The notes beneath the pieces were generated by a model. The model did no database searches and was not told the DNA's origin. It saw nothing but the letters and a program-made list of their open reading frames with translations. Both the position numbers and the translations under genes were made by a program. From an uncultured Bacteroides sp. (lineage in GTDB: Bacteria; Bacteroidota; Bacteroidia; Bacteroidales; Bacteroidaceae), in assembly GCA_958477465.1 (NCBI GenBank), contig CAUEFX010000001.1, positions 124,001-188,000 on the forward strand: a stretch of DNA of 64,000 bases. Direction: 5' to 3'. This document shows positions 37,101-45,177 of the stretch, piece after piece. Every line of letters starts with the position of its first letter. The stretch's first letter is position 1.

Positions 37101-38145
37101 ACCTCCCGAAATGGCCGATAAGATATTCGATCCATTCTATCAGTTAAAGAAGAATGCAAACATAAATGCAAGTTCCGGTATCGGATTGTCATTGGCACGG
37201 TCGCTTGCCGAATTACATCATGGCACATTACTTTATAAAAGTACCGATGGGTTGAATGTTTTCACATTGACCATTCCAAAGGGGGATATCTCGCAGCAAG
37301 AGAGCAATCTTGATATTTATAGCGATGATTTTGTTGAGCAACAATCAAAGCAGGAAACGATCTTGGTAGTAGAAGACAATCTTGAACTGTTATCGTTTAT
37401 GACCGAGAAATTGAGTTTGAACTTCTCGGTGGAAAAAGCTACCAACGGTGCCGAGGCATTTGATATTATTCAAAAGGTGAATGTCGATATCGTAGTTACG
37501 GATATCATGATGCCTATTATGGACGGTTTTGAGCTCTGCAGGAAGATAAAGACGGATATTGAGTACTGTCATATACCTGTGGTATTGCTGACAGCTAAAA
37601 ATGACCTGAACAGTAAGATCAAAGGACTTGAAACAGGAGCTGATGCGTATATTGAGAAGCCTTTCTCGTTTAAGTATCTGATAACACAGCTGAATTCGCT
37701 TCTTGAAAACAGAAAGAGAGAGAAAGAGGCGTTTATCAAAAAACCATACGTCACTTCGCAGTCGATAGGACTGTGCAAGGCAGATGAGGAACTGATAAAC
37801 AAAATCATAGGTATTATTGAAGAAAATATCACTGATTCTAATTTTGGCGTGGAGCGTTTGTCGGAGATTATCAATATGAGCCGGTCGAGTCTGCACCGTA
37901 AGATTAAGGCGCTTTCCGGAACATCGCCTACGGATTTTATCCGTTTGATACGATTGAAAAAGGCCTCCGAACTGATAGCTGAAGGGCATTACCGTACAGG
38001 AGAGGTGTGTTATATTGTTGGAATAAACTCCCCCTCTTATTTTATCAAGTTGTTTCAAAAGCAGTTTGGTATGACACCGAAGGAATTTGAGAAACAACAG
38101 AGGATGGCAAACACAAATGATTATAATATAAAACTGACAAAATGA
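34138..38145 (+). CDS. Hybrid two-component system regulator (HTCS), first copy
   Basis: This 1335-residue single-chain sensor and transcription factor controls PUL genes. ATG 34138 gives a signal segment (T-V-V-I-Y-L-L-M-S-L-F), so the periplasmic part is exported. Two seven-bladed Reg_prop propellers fill about 30-680, with W-F-G-T and W-V-G-T blade motifs. A Y_Y_Y domain lies at about 690-775 and a membrane span near 785-805. The histidine kinase has its phospho-His in N-V-A-H-E-I-R-T-P-L near 840 and an ATPase domain with N-N-L-F-S-N-A and G-I-G-L-S-L-A. The receiver has its Asp in V-V-T-D-I-M-M-P near 1122, and an AraC-type DNA-binding domain ends the protein (about 1215-1325). The ATPase G1 box reads K-N-D-G-E-I-V instead of the usual D-x-G-x-G. 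The stop overlaps the next start. Confidence 0.95.
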   Translation: MKHFQLTVVIYLLMSLFSMSGYGVNNYYFDIIGRDKGLSQSNVKAIIQDSNGFMWFGTRNKLNRYDGISFKIFDCYDHVAQKQNNNISSLFEDGEKHLWVGTDKGVFILDLQTEVFTYMNTRTAEGITMNDWISAIREDRDGNIWIVVPNQGLFRYIQESKELKFYAFGEKTVPDHGNPQSICIDQGNRVWIGTNGKGVYLYDKQSDEFIQYLGDTNGNTLEGENIYKITDDGEYLILGIHEGKLRKINKRKNAVTDVNAPDVHYKIIRCIAKLNNKLWVGTQYGIYIIDEEKGESFRIYNDPMCSYSLSDNQVGEIYQDREGGIWVGTNAGGINYLSSSVLKFTRYIPLNRKETISSKRIREIIEDNNQNIWISTEDAGVNLFSSEKQTFKKVGRDIGTNMTSEQTLSLLNLNGDVWVGLFKNGLDIISAGNCNVRHYSGKQLDLNEASIYALCEDKYGNVWLGNAWGVYKGNKETMEFVNMPEFGLCYIYDIMEDANDNIWVATMGNGVFKYSQKTQQVEHYKNRINDENSISSNSVSSITETSNGDIWFATDRGGICKYNSKENNFRTVSLAEGLPDDTAYKIVEDKNGYLWFGTNSGLVQFDPQDFTIETYSTDNGLPSNSFSYKSALASSTGELFFGTLEGLISFFPEKLEQNSFIPPVYITYINHRNDVSSGELYDKGGKGSYLQTKQITLRHDQNNIELGFVALSYACPAANQYAYKMENLDKDWIFTKDNQSVTYANLAPGKYRFVVKASNNDKVWNQEGAFVEIIILPPWWRTWVANICYILLLIVCVWLIVRYYLYVSKKKAEERQRLFESEKEKELYSSKIDFFTNVAHEIRTPLTLINGPLESLAEMDIKDHEIRKNVQLMQRNISELLTLINQILDFRKVDANKVTMNFVVGNISAVVDEVYQEFLPMALSVNKKMELRMPEQPVYALIDRGSFVKILNNLFSNAIRYSEHTIEVELAEDNTQFDLTIKNDGEIVPPEMADKIFDPFYQLKKNANINASSGIGLSLARSLAELHHGTLLYKSTDGLNVFTLTIPKGDISQQESNLDIYSDDFVEQQSKQETILVVEDNLELLSFMTEKLSLNFSVEKATNGAEAFDIIQKVNVDIVVTDIMMPIMDGFELCRKIKTDIEYCHIPVVLLTAKNDLNSKIKGLETGADAYIEKPFSFKYLITQLNSLLENRKREKEAFIKKPYVTSQSIGLCKADEELINKIIGIIEENITDSNFGVERLSEIINMSRSSLHRKIKALSGTSPTDFIRLIRLKKASELIAEGHYRTGEVCYIVGINSPSYFIKLFQKQFGMTPKEFEKQQRMANTNDYNIKLTK

Positions 38146-39152
38146 AAACATTTAATTTTTTACTGTTGAGTATAGTTGCGATTGCACTTTATTCATGTAC
38201 TCCAAAAACATTTTATCCAGGTGAAGTCTGGATGGATACGGAGCGAAATATGATTAATGCGCATGGGGGAGGAGTTCTGTATCATAACGGGACCTATTAT
38301 TGGTATGGCGAGTATAAAAATGATTCTACTTATCATGCCCCCGGTGTAGAATGGGACTGTTACCGGACAGAGGCCGGTGGGGTAGCCTGCTATTCCTCCA
38401 AAGACCTGCACTCCTGGAAGTTCGAGGGGGTGGTATTAAAACCGGATATGGTCAATCCCGAATCGGATATTCATCCTTCTATGGTGATCGAACGGCCTAA
38501 AGTGGTTTATAATGAGAAGACCGGTAAGTTTGTAATGTGGATGCATATTGATAATTATAATTATTCGAAAGCAGCTGCCGGTGTCGCCGTATCGGATAGT
38601 CCGACCGGAGATTTCAAGTATTTGCATTCTCTTCGCCCGTGTGGAGAAGAGAGTCGGGATATGACACTGTTCAAAGATGGGGACGGGAAAGCCTATCACA
38701 TTTACTCTACCAAAGGTAATTCCACTTTATATATTCATCTGCTTTCGGATGATTATCTGGAACATACCGAGACTTATAAGGCGGCTTTCCCGGGAAAGTT
38801 CAGGGAAGCACCGGCTATCTTCAAGAAACAGAATAAATATTATATGATCACTTCCGGATGTAGTGGTTGGGACCCTAATGAAGCGGAATATGCCGTAGCA
38901 GACTCTATGTTGGGAGAGTGGACGGCAATGGGGAATCCTTGTGTGGGTGAGAATGCCGACAGAACGTTTGGCGGACAAAGTACGTACGTCATAACAGTAG
39001 ATCCCGAACAAGGCAAATACATTGCCATGTTCGATAAATGGAATAAACTGGATTTAATCAATTCCAGATATATTTGGTTACCTATTCATTTTCATTCGGC
39101 AGACAGTATTTCGATCGGATGGAAAAATGAATGGTCTTTAAAAGATCTGTAA
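38142..39152 (+). CDS. GH43-like lipoprotein enzyme, galactanase-type subfamily likely
   Basis: This 336-residue lipoprotein (signal ending A-L-Y-S-C) has the GH43 propeller. It opens with N-A-H-G-G-G-V-L-Y-H-N-G-T-Y-Y-W-Y-G-E, as in GH43 subfamilies 24/34, where exo-beta-1,3-galactanases and some arabinofuranosidases lie. The usual catalytic-base Asp of the first blade is absent, which is normal for the galactanase type. The middle Asp candidate is in S-R-D-M-T-L-F-K-D near residue 177 and the acid Glu in F-R-E-A-P-A-I-F near 224. ATG 38142 overlaps the HTCS stop in an ATGA, so translation of regulator and enzyme is probably coupled. Exo-galactanase activity on arabinogalactan is a reasoned guess. 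Confidence 0.85.
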   Translation: MKTFNFLLLSIVAIALYSCTPKTFYPGEVWMDTERNMINAHGGGVLYHNGTYYWYGEYKNDSTYHAPGVEWDCYRTEAGGVACYSSKDLHSWKFEGVVLKPDMVNPESDIHPSMVIERPKVVYNEKTGKFVMWMHIDNYNYSKAAAGVAVSDSPTGDFKYLHSLRPCGEESRDMTLFKDGDGKAYHIYSTKGNSTLYIHLLSDDYLEHTETYKAAFPGKFREAPAIFKKQNKYYMITSGCSGWDPNEAEYAVADSMLGEWTAMGNPCVGENADRTFGGQSTYVITVDPEQGKYIAMFDKWNKLDLINSRYIWLPIHFHSADSISIGWKNEWSLKDL

Positions 39153-39184
39153 CAGATGTAGAACCTTTTCTTAAATGTTATATT

Positions 39185-41155
39185 ATGAAGAAACTCTTTT
39201 TTATTGCATGTAGCAGTTTTTGTTTTAGTCTACTGCATGCACAGGTCCCGGGAGATATTGAAAATATCAGGTTTGAATATATGGATAAACCGGTACAGTC
39301 GAGTACGGGAGGTGCCCCGATGAATTTTATTCATGCTACTTATGTGAATGCTGCTTGGGGGGATTGCAACAATAACGGGACACTCGACCTGTTTTATAGT
39401 GATAAGAATAATCACGGCAGTGCAACGAAAATTCAGAGTAATTTCTACCAGAATAACGGGGACGGCACTTTGCGTAAATTGACCTCTCCATTTGCAGGAG
39501 TTGCTTTTTCATGTCCGGTTTGGTTCGATATGAATAATGACGGTCTTTTGGATCTTTTTCTTCCGGGACTGGGCGATTGGTATTATCAGTGGAATGATCT
39601 GAGTACACGTCTGTCCAATATCCAGGCACGTTTGTATATCAATCAGGGAGTTCAGGAAAATGGAACTTGCAAGTTTAAGGAAATGCCGGTGGCGGAATCA
39701 GGTTTGATGCCGGTGTTCAATGGAAAGACCGGAGGGAAAGGGCACAATTGGGCCGTTGCGGGCGATTATGATAATGATGGCTATACGGACTTACTTGTAA
39801 CAGGCTTTGATGAACACACTAGAGCAAGCCGGAAAGATTATGAAGAGGCTGTCAGAGTAGTGTATCTGTTTAAAAATATAAAGGGAGAGTATTTCGAATT
39901 ACAGAGAACTCCTTTGGAGGGGACCAAGCCTTTTCACGGGTTAACTGATGGCAGTGTCTGCTTTGCTGATTTGGATAATGACGGTTGGCTGGATATCGTA
40001 TCTACCGGATATGGTTATTCAAGAGAGTCGGAGGTACACGTTTACTGGAATCAGCAGAACGGTACGTTTAGGGAATCGGATTTTAAGTTTGACACGACTT
40101 GTAACTCTTCATGCGATGTATATGATCTGAATAATGACGGGTTGGCAGATATCATTATGACGGGAGTATATTTCAATAACGGTCAAAAGCAATTCTACAT
40201 CTACAAGAACAAGGGGGAACGCAATTTTGAGAAATTGGAAAATGAACATCTGTTGCCGATAGATGGCGGGCAACTCTCTTTTGGCGATGTGAATCATGAC
40301 GGCCTGCCTGATATGCTGGTAGGAGGACATAATAATACACATCAGCATACCACCTGGCTATATGTGAATAAGGGCGATTTTGATTTTGAACCGATTGCAT
40401 GGTACAATCAGGATGACTACGGATGGGCATTCCCCAGAGTCACGCATGGCAATGAACATCTGATTGATGTCGATAATGACGGGCTGCTGGATGCATGGAT
40501 TTCCGGATGGTCCAACGGAACCTGCCCATCCGGTTGTGATACGCAACTTTGGAAAAATACGTCTGCTGTCGGAAAGAACGAAGCACCGGGGATACCGCAA
40601 AATCTGCAGGCAAAGTTGATGGAGGGTTCCGATATTCTTTCTTTGACATGGGAAGCAGCCACTGATGATGTCACTCCTCAGAAAGCTTTGCGGTATAATG
40701 TTTATTTGAAAAAGCAGGATGGGGATAAGTGCTGCATGACCGTGCCGGCGGATATCACTTCCGGTTTTATTAAAGTCGGTTCTGTTTCCGGCAATCTCAC
40801 TCAATGTTCCTATAAGATTAAAGTAGAATCGGACGGTGAATATGAATGGGGGGTACAAGCCATCGACAATGGAGGAAGAGGCGGCCTTTTTGCAAAGGCT
40901 ATGGTGAAAGTGGATGGAACCACCGGTGTTACTTCTCCCGAAGAAGAGGCCATTTTAATTTCTTCCTGTGGGCAGTCTCTGAATTATTCGATTTCCGGCA
41001 GGGGGAAGATGACTATATTCGGTATTGATGGCAGCGTGGTGTATCAAAACCGGATTCATGAGACCGGTACGGTCGATCTGATAGGAAAAGGTACTTATAT
41101 TGTCAGTGTAGAGACTGATTCCGCTGTGAAAAGACAGAAAGTTGTAATAATGTAA
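39185..41155 (+). CDS. Secreted VCBS/FG-GAP repeat protein, paralogue of the GH2-VCBS C-terminal half
   Basis: This is a 656-residue exported protein. ATG 39185 (M-K-K-L-F-F-I-A) is chosen over 39131 because it starts the signal ending L-L-H-A-Q. The body at about 45-470 is a VCBS/FG-GAP propeller with calcium repeats such as D-M-N-N-D-G-L-L-D-L-F, D-Y-D-N-D-G-Y-T-D-L-L and D-V-N-H-D-G-L-P-D-M-L. A fibronectin-like domain (W-E-A-A-T-D-D-V-T-P) follows, then a sorting-domain-like end. The same order and many same words occur in the GH2 fusion at 27385-31689 (for example F-G-D-V-N-H-D-G-L-P-D), so this is that module without the enzyme. No catalytic motif was seen; binding of the target glycan is the likely role. 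The stop TAA shares one base with the next ATG. Confidence 0.85.
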   Translation: MKKLFFIACSSFCFSLLHAQVPGDIENIRFEYMDKPVQSSTGGAPMNFIHATYVNAAWGDCNNNGTLDLFYSDKNNHGSATKIQSNFYQNNGDGTLRKLTSPFAGVAFSCPVWFDMNNDGLLDLFLPGLGDWYYQWNDLSTRLSNIQARLYINQGVQENGTCKFKEMPVAESGLMPVFNGKTGGKGHNWAVAGDYDNDGYTDLLVTGFDEHTRASRKDYEEAVRVVYLFKNIKGEYFELQRTPLEGTKPFHGLTDGSVCFADLDNDGWLDIVSTGYGYSRESEVHVYWNQQNGTFRESDFKFDTTCNSSCDVYDLNNDGLADIIMTGVYFNNGQKQFYIYKNKGERNFEKLENEHLLPIDGGQLSFGDVNHDGLPDMLVGGHNNTHQHTTWLYVNKGDFDFEPIAWYNQDDYGWAFPRVTHGNEHLIDVDNDGLLDAWISGWSNGTCPSGCDTQLWKNTSAVGKNEAPGIPQNLQAKLMEGSDILSLTWEAATDDVTPQKALRYNVYLKKQDGDKCCMTVPADITSGFIKVGSVSGNLTQCSYKIKVESDGEYEWGVQAIDNGGRGGLFAKAMVKVDGTTGVTSPEEEAILISSCGQSLNYSISGRGKMTIFGIDGSVVYQNRIHETGTVDLIGKGTYIVSVETDSAVKRQKVVIM

Positions 41156-44100
41156 TGAAAATCTTTTACTGTATGATATTGAAAAAATATATATGTTTGG
41201 CTTTTGCTGTTTTACTTATTCAGAATGGGCATGCTAAAGAACAGAAGCCTATAAATCTTGGAGAAACACCTTGGCGGTTTTCCAAAGTCGTCCGACAGGA
41301 GATGAATTTGGCAAAGGATGCCCGTATTCTTTGCGGTATGCAGGCGGTACCTGTGATCAATGATGGCGATATGAATACGGAATGGGTAGCAGATGATGCG
41401 GCGGAGCCAAGTCTGCTCGTCGATCTGCATGAGAATAAACAGGCAGGAAAAGTCAAATTGTCTTTCAAAGGAAATCGGGTATATTTTGCTACTGTAAAAG
41501 TGGAAGTAAGCCTTGATAATAAACAATGGAATTCGTTGACAGACGGCACAGAAAGGCAACAATGCGAACTGTATAAGGAGGGGGATATCTCGAACGTTAA
41601 TAATACGGTAGGGTATGTTGCAACCGTTACGAGTACTTCACTTTCTGTACCGATTCCTGTAACTTACCGTTACATAAAGCTTTCCAGTTTGAAATGCTTC
41701 TCTGAGAAAAAAGAAGAACTTCCGGTGCGTGTCAGTGAACTGGCCATTCATCCGGTTGAAAATGACCATTCGGATCAGGAGATGGCAGATGCAAATTTTG
41801 ATGATACACGTTGGGAAGAGGTCGGTATCCCACATTGCTACAATGAACACGATACTTATCTGAATGCAAGCACGGGAGAACGCTGTTGGCGAGGGGAAGG
41901 CTGGTACAGAAAGAAACTCTTTTTCGATGAGAAGGATCGGGAGAAAGAAATCTTTTTTGAATTCCAGGGAGTGAATCTGGCGGCTATTGTCTTTGTGAAC
42001 GGGCAGGCCATTCCCGGAAATACACGGGTTGAGCAACCGGGAGTGGTGACCCATGTCGGCAGTTCTCTTCCTTTTGTGGTGAACATCAGTAAATATATAA
42101 AATGGGGTGAAGAGAATCAGATCGCGATTAAAGTTTCGAATGCGAAAAATACATTCTTTGCCTGGCCGGGATTTGGAGAGAATGAAGGATTCGGACAAGC
42201 AATGGGAGGTATTGTGAGTCCTGTTTATATGTATAAGAAAGATAAAGTACATATTCCATTCAACAGTTACTCTCCTTTAAACAAATGGGGTACTTATTTC
42301 GGAACGGTATCAGCTACGCCGCAGGAAGCCGTCGTAAGGTTTCAGACAAATGTTGAGAATTCTTCGGAGCATACACAGGCGGTCGAACTGCGCACTTATT
42401 TACAAGATGAACGGGGACATACGGTGTTATCATTTACCGAGCGACAAAACGTGGCACCCGGTGCAACTCATTTATTCGATCGGACGGAAACCATTCAAAA
42501 TCCCCGACTGTGGTATCCTATCGGTTGTTCGGGTACTCCATATTTGTATACCGTGCAAAACAAAGTGTATGTAGACGGCAAACAGGTAGATGGCAAAAGT
42601 GAGAAATTCGGTATACGTGAAATTACTTGGGATGAAAATTATTGCTATGTCAACGGTGAGAAATGTATTCTGCGGGGATTTGGCAATAGAAACATTTATC
42701 CGGGTTTGGGAGCCGCCGTTCCGGCTGCTTTGCGTTGGCAGGACATCGCTTACATTGCCGAGTGTGGGGGAAATGCGTTTCGCGTAGGGCATCAACCTCC
42801 GTTTGCCGAAGCTTTTCAGGCTTGTGATGTGTATGGCATTCTGCTGATTGTGAACAGTGGAGACAATGAATGGGCCTTGAAAAATGAACCGGCCAAGACT
42901 TACAAACGGGAGTACGACCGTGATGCAATTATTGCATTCCGAAATCATCCTTCGGTGGTGATTTGGGAATCTAACAATGGTCTGGCCTATGAAGGAGATA
43001 AATATTTGCCTTCTTATACACTCGAGGAGGTAAAGAAATGGGACTATATACAGCCACGCCTGGTGTTGAACCGTGATGGGTATCCTCCGGAATGGGATGA
43101 GAAAGAGCAGATTGTGATTGGCTATACCAATCGCTATGAGAAAGTTCCGGGGCATCCTTCTCTGAATACAGAAGTTTATGGTACCAACTGGAACGGACAG
43201 CCCAGCTGGTGTATTGCCCGCTTCGATTACGATAATGAAAAGCAGTTCTCTCAGGCCTATGTACAGGATTATCTCCATGATCTCGACAGGCAGGCATGTG
43301 GCTGGATTGATTGGATGTTGGCCGAAACTTATGGTGAAGGGTATACGATTTACCTGAATGGGATGAGGAATCAGAAGAGCCTGGGTTCATGTGCAATGGA
43401 TGCCAATCGCTTTCCGAAGTTGAAGTACCGGATTTATCAGAAGGCTCTTTGGGTGCCGTTTTCTAAACAGCCGGGAGTTGCTCTCCAAAGCCATTGGAAC
43501 TATTCGGGTATTCAGGATGTGGATGCTTGGAGTAATTGTCCTTACGTGGAACTGTTTATCAATAAGAAATCCTATGGAATCGTTGAACCGGATAAAGCAA
43601 CCCGTCGTTGCACTTGGAAAGAGATTCATTGGGAACCAGGTGTTGTTGAGGCGGTCGGACTGGATTATGATAAGCGTCCTGTCTGCTCCGAAAAGATAGA
43701 ATCGTCCGATGAACCTTATGCCATACAGGTCACTATCGAAAAACAGACTGCCAAACCCGACGGTGAAGAGTTTGTATTACGTGCCAATGCTTCCGATGCC
43801 TTTATCGTGACGGCTAAGATTGTGGATAAAGCCGGTCGCTGGTGTCCCAGGGCCGATCACCTTTTGAAGTTTGAAGTAGAGGGGGAAGGTGTCTATAAGG
43901 GATCTTATAACTTCTATGTGACTGAGGGGAAGGATTTAGCCTATCACGCTCCCGGAGATCATGAATTGCAAGCGGAAGGTGGCCTGATGAGGGTGGCTGT
44001 GCGGACAACCTTTCATCCGGGAAAGATAAAAGTAAAAGTGAGTGCAGACGGATTGGTTTCGGGAGAGGGTTCTGTGAAATCCAAAAAGGTTGAACTGTGA
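41155..44100 (+). CDS. GH2-family protein with a discoidin-like insert and unusual active site
   Basis: This is a 981-residue exported protein (an alternative start M-I-L-K-K at 41173 gives a shorter signal). An F5/8-type (CBM32-like) sandwich at about 55-200 (W-V-A-D-D-A-A-E-P-S-L-L-V-D-L, then Y-R-Y-I-K-L-S) precedes the GH2 sugar-binding domain (W-R-G-E-G-W-Y-R-K-K near 245), Ig-like domain and TIM barrel. The acid/base region reads N-H-P-S-V-V-I-W-E-S-N-N-G near 595-607, where GH2 enzymes normally have N-E; the Glu is replaced by Gly at that spot. The nucleophile candidate is in L-N-T-E-V-Y-G near 671. It may use another residue (the Glu after Trp) or be inactive. A long C-terminal beta region follows. 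It is in the same + strand run as its neighbours. Confidence 0.87.
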   Translation: MKIFYCMILKKYICLAFAVLLIQNGHAKEQKPINLGETPWRFSKVVRQEMNLAKDARILCGMQAVPVINDGDMNTEWVADDAAEPSLLVDLHENKQAGKVKLSFKGNRVYFATVKVEVSLDNKQWNSLTDGTERQQCELYKEGDISNVNNTVGYVATVTSTSLSVPIPVTYRYIKLSSLKCFSEKKEELPVRVSELAIHPVENDHSDQEMADANFDDTRWEEVGIPHCYNEHDTYLNASTGERCWRGEGWYRKKLFFDEKDREKEIFFEFQGVNLAAIVFVNGQAIPGNTRVEQPGVVTHVGSSLPFVVNISKYIKWGEENQIAIKVSNAKNTFFAWPGFGENEGFGQAMGGIVSPVYMYKKDKVHIPFNSYSPLNKWGTYFGTVSATPQEAVVRFQTNVENSSEHTQAVELRTYLQDERGHTVLSFTERQNVAPGATHLFDRTETIQNPRLWYPIGCSGTPYLYTVQNKVYVDGKQVDGKSEKFGIREITWDENYCYVNGEKCILRGFGNRNIYPGLGAAVPAALRWQDIAYIAECGGNAFRVGHQPPFAEAFQACDVYGILLIVNSGDNEWALKNEPAKTYKREYDRDAIIAFRNHPSVVIWESNNGLAYEGDKYLPSYTLEEVKKWDYIQPRLVLNRDGYPPEWDEKEQIVIGYTNRYEKVPGHPSLNTEVYGTNWNGQPSWCIARFDYDNEKQFSQAYVQDYLHDLDRQACGWIDWMLAETYGEGYTIYLNGMRNQKSLGSCAMDANRFPKLKYRIYQKALWVPFSKQPGVALQSHWNYSGIQDVDAWSNCPYVELFINKKSYGIVEPDKATRRCTWKEIHWEPGVVEAVGLDYDKRPVCSEKIESSDEPYAIQVTIEKQTAKPDGEEFVLRANASDAFIVTAKIVDKAGRWCPRADHLLKFEVEGEGVYKGSYNFYVTEGKDLAYHAPGDHELQAEGGLMRVAVRTTFHPGKIKVKVSADGLVSGEGSVKSKKVEL

Positions 44101-44121
44101 TTTAAATCTCATGTAATTTAT

Positions 44122-45114
44122 ATGATGAAAAAGATCTGTTTTTATACACTATGCACCTTGTTGTTAGTGGGGTGCAGGGCTTCTTTCCAATCGGCTGAAA
44201 ATGAAAACCGATCCAAGGAGAAGAGTACAATTGACAGCTTGGCCCCCAATCCTTTTATCAGGCACATGTACACGGCCGATCCTTCTGCCCGTGTTTGGAC
44301 CGACGGTCGTTTATATGTCTACGCATCACATGATATAGATCCGCCACGGGGATGCGACCTGATGGATAGATATCACGTGTTTTCTACCGATGACATGGTG
44401 CACTGGACAGATCATGGTGAAATATTAAACTCTTCACAAGTACCGTGGGGACGCAAGGAAGGGGGATTCATGTGGGCACCGGACTGCGCGTATAAAGACG
44501 GTACTTATTACTTCTACTTTCCACATCCCAGTGATACATATACGGATAATAGCTGGAAGATCGGAGTGGCTACCAGTAAAGAACCGGCTGCCAACTTTAC
44601 GGTTCAGGGATACATTAAAGGTATGGATCCGCTGATAGATCCTTTTGTCTTTATAGATGACGACGGACAACCTTATATTTACAATGGCGGAGGAGGAATC
44701 TGTAAAGGGGGAAAGTTGAAAGATAATATGATGGAGTTGGACGGTGAAATGAAAACAATGGAAGGTTTGGAAGATTTCCACGAGGGTACATGGATACACA
44801 AGTATAAAGGAAAATATTATCTCTCTTATGCCGATAATCATGATCCGGGCAGAAATGACGGTATGGATGGTTACAACTGCATGCGTTATGCCATCAGTGA
44901 CCACCCCTTAGGACCATGGAAATATATGGGAATTTATATGGAGCCTTCCGACTGTTTTACAAATCAGGGCTCTATCGTAGAATATAAGGGAGAGTGGTTC
45001 GCTTTTTATCATACAATCTCCTTATCTAAAAATCCGGCATTACGTTCTATTTGTGTAGATAGATTATATCACAACGAAGACGGCACTATCCGGATGGTAA
45101 AACAACGTAAATAA
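44122..45114 (+). CDS. GH43 family lipoprotein enzyme, tandem copy 1
   Basis: This 330-residue lipoprotein (signal ending L-L-V-G-C) is a single GH43 propeller. The acidic residues are seen as the base in M-Y-T-A-D-P-S-A near 53, the middle Asp in D-P-L-I-D-P-F-V-F near 173, and the acid Glu in F-H-E-G-T-W-I near 221. A-P-D-C-A-Y-K-D-G-T-Y-Y-F-Y-F-P is a further GH43 blade. Members of this branch are arabinofuranosidase- or xylosidase-like. It is followed by a close paralogue; the main differences lie in the loop Y-T-D-N-S versus M-D-W-N-G-S, in N-H-D-P-G-R-N-D versus N-H-N-D-D-W-N-D, and at the C-terminus, so the two may have split specificity. The 21-bp gap after GH2 implies the same transcript. 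Confidence 0.92.
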   Translation: MMKKICFYTLCTLLLVGCRASFQSAENENRSKEKSTIDSLAPNPFIRHMYTADPSARVWTDGRLYVYASHDIDPPRGCDLMDRYHVFSTDDMVHWTDHGEILNSSQVPWGRKEGGFMWAPDCAYKDGTYYFYFPHPSDTYTDNSWKIGVATSKEPAANFTVQGYIKGMDPLIDPFVFIDDDGQPYIYNGGGGICKGGKLKDNMMELDGEMKTMEGLEDFHEGTWIHKYKGKYYLSYADNHDPGRNDGMDGYNCMRYAISDHPLGPWKYMGIYMEPSDCFTNQGSIVEYKGEWFAFYHTISLSKNPALRSICVDRLYHNEDGTIRMVKQRK

Positions 45115-45177
45115 AATTCAGTGGCGATCCGGCAGATATATATCATCTGCCGAAACAAAGCTATTACATCTGCATTT

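Noticed and set aside
37390..38151. 253-codon open frame on the - strand
   Set aside because: It lies opposite the receiver and AraC domains of the HTCS gene and has no recognisable features.
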